This document shows, one piece after another, positions 43,996 to 52,589 of a stretch of 64,000 bases of DNA. The stretch is from JANWZL01 sp041640815. GTDB lineage: Bacteria > Pseudomonadota > Gammaproteobacteria > Burkholderiales > Thiobacillaceae. The stretch is from contig JBEPZO010000006.1 in the NCBI GenBank assembly GCA_041640815.1, positions 3,007-67,006 of the forward strand. Direction: 5' to 3'. A program made the position numbers and the translations under genes. Within the stretch, counting starts at the first letter, position 1. Every line of letters begins with the position of its first letter. Below the pieces are notes generated by a model. The model was not told where the DNA came from. It saw only the letters and a program-made list of their open reading frames with translations, and made no database searches.

Positions 43996-45135
43996 TCATC
44001 CGTGCGGCCAGGCCGCGAGCAATGCGTTATTGAAGCCTTCGGCGCGGCGTTGGCGATCGGGATTTTCGCCCCATAACCCGCCTGCCACCCACTCGGCAAG
44101 CTTGCCGGGGTCGCCGGCAAAACCTTCGAACCAGTACACGGCGCCAGCAGGCACGACGCGTTCGGCATCCTTGGGCGCCCAAGTGGCGAGATCCCAGCCG
44201 GAGACGACCTCGAAGCGCGGCACGGCGGCGCAGACGAGTTGTGCGGTCAGCCCCTCGGGCAAGCTGGGCCGCCAGCCGGCAGGAAATATGCCGGGTGTCG
44301 TCAGCATGAGCTTGAAGCGGCCCGTGCGTTGGATGGCCTCCAGCGGCGAGGGCCAAGTCGGGGCGGGCATGCTGCACAGCGCCGCGGCGCGGCCGTCTCC
44401 GCCCAGGCGCAAGGTACCGGATGACGGCAGTCTCTCCTCCACGCCAGCCACGGCCACGGCGAGCCCAACGGCGGGGCCACCGTGTTCCGGCTGGCGCGGC
44501 ACGGTGTGTTCTACGGTGAAGAGCTTGCCCTCTTCCACTGTGCGGGAAGTGCGGGAGAGCGCAATGCCGACACGCGCCTCGCGCCCCCACAGGGTGGACT
44601 GGGCCACAAGGTGCTGTGGGCCGATCGCTTCGCCCGCGAGGTAGGCGGCAATGCCCGCTTCGTTGAGGAGCCAGCCGCCCTCGGGTTTCGCCGCCTCGGG
44701 CTGGCGAAGGATGGACACCTGGGCGAGCCCTTCCGGCTTGCTGGCCAAAACGCCTGCGGGCAAACGCTGCGGCTTGAGCGCCCGGACGGTTTTGCCCTCG
44801 TCGAACACCAGCACATCGGCTGGCAGCGGCAGCAGCAGGCACACTTTCCCATCCGCGTCGCGTGTGGCGGGGAATACGCCGCGCAGGGCGAACGTGCCGG
44901 GCGCTGCCGGTGTGCCCAGAATGCGGTTCAAAGCCTCGTCTTGTAGCTGCTGGCCCGCAGCAAAGCTTTCCATCTTGCCGGCAGCCTGTGTCAGAAGGAG
45001 GGAGCGCAGCGCGCCCGCGAGCACCGAGGGCTTGGGCGGGAAGCCGGATTCGCCATAGTCCCCGGCCGCGCCGAAGAGCTTGTTGCCGCGCAGTGAGAGG
45101 GTGTCGACGGGTTGAACGAAGCGCCAAACGGTCAT
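43996..45135 (-). CDS. cmr3: Type III-B RAMP protein Cmr3
   Basis: Cmr3 binds the crRNA 5' handle beside Cas10/Cmr2. The 379-residue protein starts MTVWRFVQPVDTLSLRGNKL and has the loop GESGFPPKPSVLAGALRSLL, typical of Cmr3. The C-terminal part has GTLRLGGDGRAAAL and FKLMLTTPGIFPAGWRP. It overlaps cmr2 by 4 bp. The toxin-antitoxin pair follows 11 bp after its stop. Confidence 0.93.
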   Translation of the reverse strand: MTVWRFVQPVDTLSLRGNKLFGAAGDYGESGFPPKPSVLAGALRSLLLTQAAGKMESFAAGQQLQDEALNRILGTPAAPGTFALRGVFPATRDADGKVCLLLPLPADVLVFDEGKTVRALKPQRLPAGVLASKPEGLAQVSILRQPEAAKPEGGWLLNEAGIAAYLAGEAIGPQHLVAQSTLWGREARVGIALSRTSRTVEEGKLFTVEHTVPRQPEHGGPAVGLAVAVAGVEERLPSSGTLRLGGDGRAAALCSMPAPTWPSPLEAIQRTGRFKLMLTTPGIFPAGWRPSLPEGLTAQLVCAAVPRFEVVSGWDLATWAPKDAERVVPAGAVYWFEGFAGDPGKLAEWVAGGLWGENPDRQRRAEGFNNALLAAWPHG

Positions 45136-48056
45136 GATTCGACCTCCGGATGGCGGGTGTTGCGGGCGAGGAATTCGGCGGTCAAGAGAAAATCGCACAA
45201 GACCTTGGCTGAGCGCTCGGCATAATGGCAGCTTGCGTAGTCAGCCAGCTGCAGGGCAAGATCGCGGTCGCCCCCTTGGCGCGCGAACTGGTAGGCCAGG
45301 TTGGTGCGCAGCAAGGCCGCATCGGGTTTGGCCGGCAACGATCTCAACCATTCGACCGAGTTGTAGACCGCACGGCGCGACACCCCCTTGCGCGCGAGCA
45401 TGCGCACGAGGGCATCGAGCAAACAAGCCGCACCTTCTCCCTCTGCCCGGCACCACTTGTCCGTCAGCCCCACTTCGCCGCCAGCGCGCTTCATGACGCG
45501 CAGGCAGAAGGCATCGCGACCGCCGGCCTTCTTGGCGGACGCCTCGGCTTGACGCAGCGTGCGTAACACCATGCCGAGCGGCGCCTGGTGATGCGCCACC
45601 ACCGCCCCGCAGGAAGCGGTGGCCTTGTCCCCCATGGTCAAGAGCAGATCGTCATCCAGCCGCAGCCAGCCGTTGCCGCTTTCGAAACGCCTGCGTGACT
45701 TGTCGTCGAGACGGTTGAGCAACCACTCCGGCACGCTGAGTCCCGAGTACAGGCAGCGCAGCAGCGCCATGGCCGGCAGCAGGTCATCGACGCAGACGAA
45801 GGCCAGCACGTCGTCACCGCCGGCATAGACGAGCTTGCCCTTGAAGCAGTCTTCCACCACGAAACGGGCGGTTTTGAGCGAGAAGTGGTTCAGCGCCCGC
45901 GAGATGGCGCCGTGGCGTGACGGCGAGGGCGGGCGCTTGGCCTCGAGGTACTTGCCCAGGGCTGGGTTGGACTGGCAAAGCTGGCGGACGGCATCGCTTG
46001 CGCGGATTTGCGGATGCCAGCACTGGCGATATTCCAACTGGAACCCGTCCTTGCCTCCGGACAGCCACGCCCCCATGCGGTCGCCATCGAGCAAAAGCAG
46101 GCCGTAGTAGGCTTCGGGCCTGGCGCCGAAGAGCTCCTTGATGTCCCGCTCCGCGCTGGCCAGCATCTCCTCGGCCTGACGCGCGTGCTCATACTGCGCC
46201 TCATCTCGGGCATCGACGTCCATCTCTTCCTTCAGGGCATCCAGCACACCGGGCAACTTGCGGCAGAGAAGTTGCGCCTCCTCGGTGTCGGTGTGCAGCC
46301 GGGCAGCGATGCGACGGGGTAAGGCGGTGCGTTCGTCGTTTCTGCACGCCAACAGATTCTTCAAAGTAAAGGGCAGCTCTGGGCGCGGGGTCTTGTCCAG
46401 CCACTGTTCCATGCTCACCGCCAAGGCCAGGGTGTGGGTGGAAACCACGTAGCGGCGCACGTCTTGGCCGACGATGTCGCGCACTTCCTCGGTGAACAGC
46501 GTCGGCCACAGTCGCTTGATGGCGGCCAGCGCGTCCAGGTGCTCGCCGGGCTTGACCCAGGAGGGCCGCTTATCGGCCAATCGGGTCCACAATGTGTCTT
46601 TGCGGCTGCCGGGCGGCAGGGCAAGTTGCGAGCGATCGAGCGTGAGCCACTCCCGCTCGCCATTGAGCGTGGAGCGGTAGCCGGTCTGCTTGAGCGGCGC
46701 GAACGGACGCACGGTCTTGGCGGCTGCGGCCACACGGTCGAGCAGGTCGTAGAGCGCCGGGTAGAGCGTGCCGGGGTTGGGGTCGTAGAACCGCGCGCCG
46801 TCGAGCACGATGCCCTGGCTCAACACCGGCCAGGCCTCGCCATCGAGGAAGCCGACCTTCTCCCCCTCTGGGTAGAAACCGGCAAGCGCCTCGCGCAGCT
46901 TGGTGGTGTCGGTGCGGGGCTGGCCATTTTCCGCCTTGCCTTCGGCGAGCGACCAGGGGACGGCGGCCCAATGGACCTCGGGGAAATCCGCAAGCTGCGC
47001 CTTCAACTGCGCCACGCATGGCAGATCGTCGCGCCAGGCTTCACCGATTTCCTCCAGGATTCTGCGCAGCGTCCTCTCCCCCAGCCCGGCGACGAAGCCA
47101 CGCACCCGCTGGGTGATCTCGCTGGCCAAAGAAGCGGCCTGGGCCTCGGGCACGATGGCGACGAAGCGGTTAGGCAGCGCCGCCGCGAACAAGGGGTTGG
47201 CATCGGTTTTGCTTCTTACCCAGTCCTCGCCCTGGAACCACTCGCCCGGTAGCCCCATGTCATCGCGCAACCAGCGGTCCACGAGCGGCACGCCGCGCAG
47301 GTTGGGAAACAGGATCGCATCCGGGCCCATCCCTTCGCACACCACCTTCATGCCCTCCCAGGCGATGCGCGCCAAGAGGTGCGAGCCGGCCCACAGGTCG
47401 GAAGTGGTGCGCGCCTCGGCGATAAAGCCCTGCACCGGGCCAAAGCTGACCGCCAGCAGGGCCGGTGTGGCGTCGGCATCCAGGGCCATGGCCCCGGCCA
47501 AGGCGGAGACGAGGTCCAGGTGCGCCCAGATGGTGTGATCGGGCACACGGGTGTCGGCGGGCAGGTTCTGCCAGAGATGATGCAGGTCCTTTGCCGGGGT
47601 CCCCGGCCCGAAGCGCCAATAGGCCAAGAGGGTCTTCCGGAAATCGGGCCGCCCCTCGGCCTCGCGGACGATCAGCCCGTTGAAATGATCGTGGCTGACT
47701 GTCTTGAGATGCTCGGGTGATATCTCGGTCAGCGGGCTTGGTTGATGTCCCACCCCCGTGAGCGGATGAATCAACACCGGTTTTTCGGCGAAATCCACCT
47801 GCGTCCATTTGGCATAGCGCACGCCGCCCTCCTCAACCGGCCATTGCGGACGGTCGGCGGCGGCGGCATACCAGTCGGCGCGCTTGAGGATGGGCGCCAC
47901 ATCGGCGGGCATGGCCCGGCTGCCGAACAACGTTTCGCGCAGATCGGCTACCGTGCCCCATTCGTGGCCGGTCTTGTCGCGCAGCAGCACCAGGGCCTTC
48001 TCGGCCGGGTCATGCACCCAGGCGGCGAGTTTGGTTTTCCAGAGCATTTCTTTCAT
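45132..48056 (-). CDS. cmr2: Type III-B Cas10 (Cmr2)
   Basis: This is the large subunit and cyclic-oligoadenylate synthase of the Cmr complex. The 974-residue protein begins MKEMLWKTKLAAWVHDPAEK with His15-Asp16 of a degenerate or minimal HD domain. The middle carries PVQGFIAEARTTSDLWAGSH. The Palm domain has LLLDGDRMGAWLSGG and the active site GGDD in VYAGGDDVLAFV (about residue 746). The GGDD motif is intact, so a second cOA synthase is expected beside Csm1. The ATG at 48056 overlaps cmr1 by 4 bp. Confidence 0.95.
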   Translation of the reverse strand: MKEMLWKTKLAAWVHDPAEKALVLLRDKTGHEWGTVADLRETLFGSRAMPADVAPILKRADWYAAAADRPQWPVEEGGVRYAKWTQVDFAEKPVLIHPLTGVGHQPSPLTEISPEHLKTVSHDHFNGLIVREAEGRPDFRKTLLAYWRFGPGTPAKDLHHLWQNLPADTRVPDHTIWAHLDLVSALAGAMALDADATPALLAVSFGPVQGFIAEARTTSDLWAGSHLLARIAWEGMKVVCEGMGPDAILFPNLRGVPLVDRWLRDDMGLPGEWFQGEDWVRSKTDANPLFAAALPNRFVAIVPEAQAASLASEITQRVRGFVAGLGERTLRRILEEIGEAWRDDLPCVAQLKAQLADFPEVHWAAVPWSLAEGKAENGQPRTDTTKLREALAGFYPEGEKVGFLDGEAWPVLSQGIVLDGARFYDPNPGTLYPALYDLLDRVAAAAKTVRPFAPLKQTGYRSTLNGEREWLTLDRSQLALPPGSRKDTLWTRLADKRPSWVKPGEHLDALAAIKRLWPTLFTEEVRDIVGQDVRRYVVSTHTLALAVSMEQWLDKTPRPELPFTLKNLLACRNDERTALPRRIAARLHTDTEEAQLLCRKLPGVLDALKEEMDVDARDEAQYEHARQAEEMLASAERDIKELFGARPEAYYGLLLLDGDRMGAWLSGGKDGFQLEYRQCWHPQIRASDAVRQLCQSNPALGKYLEAKRPPSPSRHGAISRALNHFSLKTARFVVEDCFKGKLVYAGGDDVLAFVCVDDLLPAMALLRCLYSGLSVPEWLLNRLDDKSRRRFESGNGWLRLDDDLLLTMGDKATASCGAVVAHHQAPLGMVLRTLRQAEASAKKAGGRDAFCLRVMKRAGGEVGLTDKWCRAEGEGAACLLDALVRMLARKGVSRRAVYNSVEWLRSLPAKPDAALLRTNLAYQFARQGGDRDLALQLADYASCHYAERSAKVLCDFLLTAEFLARNTRHPEVES

Positions 48057-49246
48057 TGTCTGCCTCCCAGTGGTGCAAGTCGGCTGTTTCGGTCCAAGGC
48101 CTGGTGGATGTTTTTCCACACCTCGCGCTCGTGTTGCCGAATCCACGCCTGCTGATCGGGCTTCAAGCGGTTCATCAGTTCATCCGGAAATCGATGCGGC
48201 ATGTGAAAGACCATGCCGACCAGTCCTTTCTCTGTCCGCACCACTTTGAAACGTAGTTGTGTCGCAAGTCTGCCTTCCTGGTTTTCCCGGTTGGGTTGTC
48301 CCTTCGATAACTCCCGCAGCGTCCATTTGTCGCCGGCTGGATAGCCCAGCAAATGGATGCCGCCCACGCGATGCGGTCCGACAAATGATTTGGCAACACG
48401 TCGAACCTCTACACGGACATTCGCCAAACAGCCCATGGCCTTTCTCCAATCTGGATAAGGCTGGCTCACCCAGATGAGCGGCTGGTTACCACGGAATCCC
48501 AATGCATGAGGCCAATCCAACTCAAGACAGGCCGACCAGTCTCTGCGGATGCGAGCGAGCAAGACATCCGTTATGCCAGGCAAAGGGCTGACGGCCTGTG
48601 TGCCAGCTTCCGCGTTGAACGATACAGACCCCCATCCATTACGGGATCGGCTGCCCACAGTGCCAAACCACGCCATGAGCTGGATGGCGTCTGATACATC
48701 GTTCATGTCCCGCTCGGTGGGTCTGACCCCAGGCAGTCGTTCCGGCAACAGCTCAAGGACGGACGATTCATCCGTCCCGATGGCGCCGCGAATCGTGATC
48801 GACGTACGGTTTTCTCTGCGGCTTGGCGGCAGCACAGGGCCGAATCCGAGGTACACATCTCCGCGAACCCGCCCCGTGCCGTCTCGAGTCGTCGTCACGG
48901 ATTCCATTGCACCGCCGGGCCAAGCTTGCGAGGTGAGCTTGCCGTCATCCCATTGGGAGAGGCGAAGAGTGACGCGGCTTTTGCGATGGAGCGGTTGAGC
49001 GTCTTCGCCTTCTAACCAGGCGTTACCGAACAGATCGCCTTCATGCTGTCGTAAATCTAGATGCTTGTAGTTGTAATCTTTTGCCTTCAACACCCGCCAC
49101 CACTGCCTGAGCAGCGCCTTGAAGGGCGGCGTGCGCCACTGCCCGCTTTGCTCGGCATTGCCGAGAAAGGCCGGGGTGTTGAAGCGTAGCTGGTAGCTCA
49201 GTCGTTTCACCTTGCTGCTCCTTCCTGAAGGCTCATTGTCACTCAT
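48053..49246 (-). CDS. cmr1: Type III-B RAMP protein Cmr1
   Basis: Cmr1 sits at the 3' end of the crRNA in the Cmr complex. The 397-residue protein has LSYQLRFNTPAFLGNAEQSG, then WRTPPFKALLRQWWRVLKAK, the diagnostic N-terminal Cmr1 pattern, and FGTVGSRSRNGWGSVSF as the Gly-rich RAMP loop. The start at 49246 is 36 bp after csx1 copy 2. It overlaps cmr2 by 4 bp, so cmr1-cmr2-cmr3 are coupled. Confidence 0.92.
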   Translation of the reverse strand: MSDNEPSGRSSKVKRLSYQLRFNTPAFLGNAEQSGQWRTPPFKALLRQWWRVLKAKDYNYKHLDLRQHEGDLFGNAWLEGEDAQPLHRKSRVTLRLSQWDDGKLTSQAWPGGAMESVTTTRDGTGRVRGDVYLGFGPVLPPSRRENRTSITIRGAIGTDESSVLELLPERLPGVRPTERDMNDVSDAIQLMAWFGTVGSRSRNGWGSVSFNAEAGTQAVSPLPGITDVLLARIRRDWSACLELDWPHALGFRGNQPLIWVSQPYPDWRKAMGCLANVRVEVRRVAKSFVGPHRVGGIHLLGYPAGDKWTLRELSKGQPNRENQEGRLATQLRFKVVRTEKGLVGMVFHMPHRFPDELMNRLKPDQQAWIRQHEREVWKNIHQALDRNSRLAPLGGRQ

Positions 49247-49281
49247 CGCGCGCGTCCTGACCGGGCCGGCAAGCTTGCGAT

Positions 49282-50490
49282 TCAACCGAGCAGGCGCTTG
49301 ATGGCGGCCTCGAGCTCTCGATGCAGGGTCTGGGCATCCGCCAGCATCCTGCGGTAGCGCTCGACCGTAGGCGGGCTGCCATGCGCCAGGGCGTTGCGCA
49401 GGGTTTTGAGGGTCCAATAGGCCTTGGTCATCGAGTCAGGGTGTTCACCGGCCTGGATTTCGGCCTCGAAGGCATCGATGGCGGGATCGCGGCCGGTTTT
49501 GAAGTCATTGAGCGGCATGCCGCGATCGACACATTGCTTGCTGACTATGGCCTCCCAGGCGAACACCGCGGCACGCACGTAATCCTGACGCCTGAGGTAC
49601 TCGTAGGCCAGTTTGCGCTGATACTCGGGTAGCCCTCCCTTATGCACCCAGGACAAGCGCCGCTGCAGTTCTCTGCGGAACAGGCGGCTTGCACCGGTAA
49701 GCTCGCCCTCCAGCACCGGCAGGAAAGTCAGGAGTTTCTGGCGCGCGCTGGACAGGTTGAAGGTGCGCTCGTGAAAGGCGGCCTCCTCCAGGCAACGGGC
49801 GCGGTCCTCCGGCACGCCATCGCGCACGAGCAAAGGGGCGAAGACGCCGTAATCGCCATTGGCGTCGTAGTGGTCGAGTGCGGCCACCCAGTCCTGCACG
49901 GCGGCGAGCCCATCGAGGCGCACGACGGGGGTGATCCCGTCGCGTGTCATGTCCAAGGCGCCATAGTACAGGCCGCGGATGTCGAGCTTGGCGGCGCGCT
50001 CGAGAAAGAAGGCGGCCACCAGCCCCAGGGCCGCCAAGTGACGGAAGCCATGGGTGACGTCGATGACCACCGGGCCGCCAAGCCCAGCCTCGGCGATGGC
50101 GCTCAAGATGCCAATCTGTTCATCGCCGTCCGCGCCGTAGGGGATGAGCTTGAGCTGGCAGGCCATACCGAGCCGCTTTTCCACATGTGGGGTGAGGCGG
50201 TCGAGCAGGGTCTGATCGACCTGCTCTAACTTCACTGCGTCCATGAGCGCAAGGCGCAGTTCCGCCGCCTCGTCGTCGCCGCTCAAGTGCTCGGTGAGCG
50301 CATCCCACATGCTGCCCTTCGTACCCAGCAGCAGCATGCGGCTGGGCTTGAGCTGCGCGCACAAGGCAAGCCCAAAGAATGGCGTCGTCTCGGTGCGGCC
50401 ATCGGCGAAGCGGTAGTTGGCGGTCTTGTAGCCGGTCTGAGGGTCGAGCTTGGCGCGGCCGAGAAAGCTGATCAAGGTGAGATCGGACAT
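49282..50490 (-). CDS. csx1: CARF-HEPN ribonuclease of the Csx1/TIGR02221 type, copy 2
   Basis: The 402-residue protein has the CARF domain start MSDLTLISFLGRAKLDPQTG and the HEPN motif RNALAH (Arg365 to His370). Family members are RNases triggered by cyclic oligoadenylate. It differs from copy 1 at a scattered minority of positions, including some in the N-terminal 60 and around residues 290-350, so the duplication is recent but the copies are diverging. AAGGAGAAC precedes the ATG. It lies between the ADP-ribosylglycohydrolase gene and cmr1. Confidence 0.9.
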   Translation of the reverse strand: MSDLTLISFLGRAKLDPQTGYKTANYRFADGRTETTPFFGLALCAQLKPSRMLLLGTKGSMWDALTEHLSGDDEAAELRLALMDAVKLEQVDQTLLDRLTPHVEKRLGMACQLKLIPYGADGDEQIGILSAIAEAGLGGPVVIDVTHGFRHLAALGLVAAFFLERAAKLDIRGLYYGALDMTRDGITPVVRLDGLAAVQDWVAALDHYDANGDYGVFAPLLVRDGVPEDRARCLEEAAFHERTFNLSSARQKLLTFLPVLEGELTGASRLFRRELQRRLSWVHKGGLPEYQRKLAYEYLRRQDYVRAAVFAWEAIVSKQCVDRGMPLNDFKTGRDPAIDAFEAEIQAGEHPDSMTKAYWTLKTLRNALAHGSPPTVERYRRMLADAQTLHRELEAAIKRLLG

Positions 50491-50520
50491 CTTTGTTCTC
50501 CTTCTTCAGGTTTTTGTCGG

Positions 50521-51285
50521 TCAAGTGGTGGCATAGAGGGTTTCGATCACGGCGCGCATGTCAGCGGGCAAACGCGCCCAGGCAGTGGCAGCGATCTCCT
50601 GCGGGATGCCGAAGCGGGCCTCGGCCACGGCGCCGGCAATGGCGGCCAGGGTGTCGGCATCACCGCCCAAAGAGACGGCATTGCGCAAGGCATCCTCGAA
50701 GCTTTCCGCTTCCAGGGCGCAGATGAGGGCCTCGGGTACGCTGCCCTGGCAAGTGACGTCGAAGCGGTAGCCAGGGCGGATGTCATCCACCGTGCGGTCG
50801 AGGTGATAGCCGCTGAAATCCGCCACCCGGGCGCGGATGGCATCGGCTTCCAGACCCTGACGGGCGAGGTAGATGGCCATGGCTGTAGCCTGTGCGCCCT
50901 TGATGCCCTCTGGGTGGTCATGGGTGACGGCGGCGCTGCGCCGCGCGAGTTCCAGCGCCTCTTCGAGGTCGCCGGCCAGCAGGGCCACGGGGGAGACCCG
51001 CATGGCCGAGCCGTTGCCAAAGCTATAGTAGGGAGCGGTCTCTTCGGAAAACAGCCACTCAGCAAAACGGCTACCCCAGCCGGAGTGGGGATAGCGCCTG
51101 CCCCAGTCCTTGAAGCTCGCCACCAGGTCACGGCCGTTCAGGAAGGCATCGGCCACGGCGATGGTGAGCACGCTATCGTCGGTGTAGAAGGCATTGGCCG
51201 CGATGAGGGGTTGGAAATCCTTGCGTTTGGTGGCATTCCACTCGTAGACCGAGCCTACGAGGTCTCCGATCAAGGCGCCTAGCAT
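50521..51285 (-). CDS. ADP-ribosylglycohydrolase family protein
   Basis: The 254-residue protein has the DraG/ARH fold motifs: TDDS (residues 35-38) near the start, NGSAMRVSPVALLA, HDHPEGIKGAQATAMAIYLA and the dimetal motif GGDADT (207-212). These enzymes remove ADP-ribose from proteins, nucleic acids or small molecules. All metal ligands appear present, so it should be active. The ATG at 51285 (MLGALIGDLVGSVYEWN) matches family starts. It is inside the cas operon, 30 bp upstream of csx1 copy 2, and its 3' end is duplicated at 40715-40830. Confidence 0.92.
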   Translation of the reverse strand: MLGALIGDLVGSVYEWNATKRKDFQPLIAANAFYTDDSVLTIAVADAFLNGRDLVASFKDWGRRYPHSGWGSRFAEWLFSEETAPYYSFGNGSAMRVSPVALLAGDLEEALELARRSAAVTHDHPEGIKGAQATAMAIYLARQGLEADAIRARVADFSGYHLDRTVDDIRPGYRFDVTCQGSVPEALICALEAESFEDALRNAVSLGGDADTLAAIAGAVAEARFGIPQEIAATAWARLPADMRAVIETLYATT

Positions 51286-51405
51286 GGTGTCATTCCTCCA
51301 ACAGCCCTGTGATCGCCTATCGCAGGGGCTGCGAGATGCCGGCCAGGATGCGGTGCATCCCATCATATCCGCACCGGGGACACGCGGGGCTATTAGCGTA
51401 TTCGG

Positions 51406-52557
51406 TCATGCGCTTGCGCCCTCGATGATCTCGATCTGATCCGGCGCGAGAGGCAGGCTGTAGCGGCTTGCCCCGCGCGCTCCCGTGCGGCGGATCTGGT
51501 AGCGTGCGGCGGCGTGTTCGCCGAGCGCGTCGGCAAACGCCCTGTTGATGCGGCTTTTCTGTGGCTCGAAATATTCCCTGAGCGCTTTGGGATCATCCAG
51601 TCGCCATTCGACGGCCCCGCATAGACGCTCGTAATCCCCACCAGCGGGGTTGAGCACCTCTTGCGCCAAGCGCACGTACTCCTCGGCCTCCTCGCACCGT
51701 CCCCAATGGACCTCCGGGTTGTCCTCCTTGGCTCTTTTAGCCAGCCAGAGTAGAAAGGCGAATTCGGTCGGACCGAGTTGTATGACTTCGTCGTCCAGTT
51801 GCACCGTCCTTTCGGCGAGATTCAGCACCATACGGGGTGCGGACCAGGCACGGGCGGCCGCTGCCACCGTGTCACTGAAGCTCGCTTGGCCCTTGAGCAA
51901 GCGCTGCGGCAGACCCTCGCGCAGGCGCACGAAAGGAATCTCCGCCAAGGTCACGGTGGCATCCTTACAGTTGGCCAGCTTGTTGTCGCGCACTTGGATG
52001 ACGCGCTCATAGGGCGTGGGATAAAAGAACTCCCAGCTTGACTCAAAAGGCTCCGACACCAGCACATGCGAGAGACGGTCTTGCGGCCGGCCATAGAGCG
52101 ACAAGGCATAGCCGAGATAAAAACCCATGGTCTTGCGCCCGCCGGCGATGGAAACGTGCAGTGCAGATTCGTCATCGGCGGTGAAGCGGCGCACCAAATC
52201 GGTGATGAGATCGGCGGCGCGCTCGTTGTCCTCGGGGGTGCGGATGTCGTCCAGCAACTGGCCCGCGGCATCGCAGATGATGTGGATGTGCCGCTCGTCG
52301 AAGGCGATCGCTTGGGTGATACCGAAATCGCGCAGAAAACGCTTGAACCAGCCCGGCTCTTCGGATAGCAGCGACAGACGCGCGCGCTCGCCACCCTCGC
52401 GCGTGGTGATGAGGTGCACCTCGGTGGGCAGAAAGGGGGGCGACTGGCGCATGAGAGCATAGAGCGTCTCGGTCACCACCTGCGGCGAAAGCCCGGTGAC
52501 GGCGAGCAGAATGCGGTGCGGGTATTCGTGGGGGGCGGCAGATGTCATGGATGGCAT
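51406..52557 (-). CDS. CARF-domain protein of the NE0113 family with C-terminal winged-helix-like region
   Basis: The 383-residue protein begins (after a short leader) HRILLAVTGLSPQVVTETLY, the signature of the Cas_NE0113/TIGR02584 family found in type III loci and often labelled a Csm6-like ring nuclease. The CARF-type segment HVSIAGGRKTMGFYLGYALS follows. The C-terminal half (about 240-383), with IQLGPTEFAFLLWLAKRAKE and an Arg-rich end, looks like a winged helix rather than HEPN; no Rx4H motif is seen. It may be a cOA-responsive regulator or ring nuclease. AAGGA precedes the ATG at 52557. Confidence 0.82.
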   Translation of the reverse strand: MPSMTSAAPHEYPHRILLAVTGLSPQVVTETLYALMRQSPPFLPTEVHLITTREGGERARLSLLSEEPGWFKRFLRDFGITQAIAFDERHIHIICDAAGQLLDDIRTPEDNERAADLITDLVRRFTADDESALHVSIAGGRKTMGFYLGYALSLYGRPQDRLSHVLVSEPFESSWEFFYPTPYERVIQVRDNKLANCKDATVTLAEIPFVRLREGLPQRLLKGQASFSDTVAAAARAWSAPRMVLNLAERTVQLDDEVIQLGPTEFAFLLWLAKRAKEDNPEVHWGRCEEAEEYVRLAQEVLNPAGGDYERLCGAVEWRLDDPKALREYFEPQKSRINRAFADALGEHAAARYQIRRTGARGASRYSLPLAPDQIEIIEGASA

Positions 52558-52589
52558 GGCTCGTCCTTGTGCTTGCCCCCTAGTTTGGC

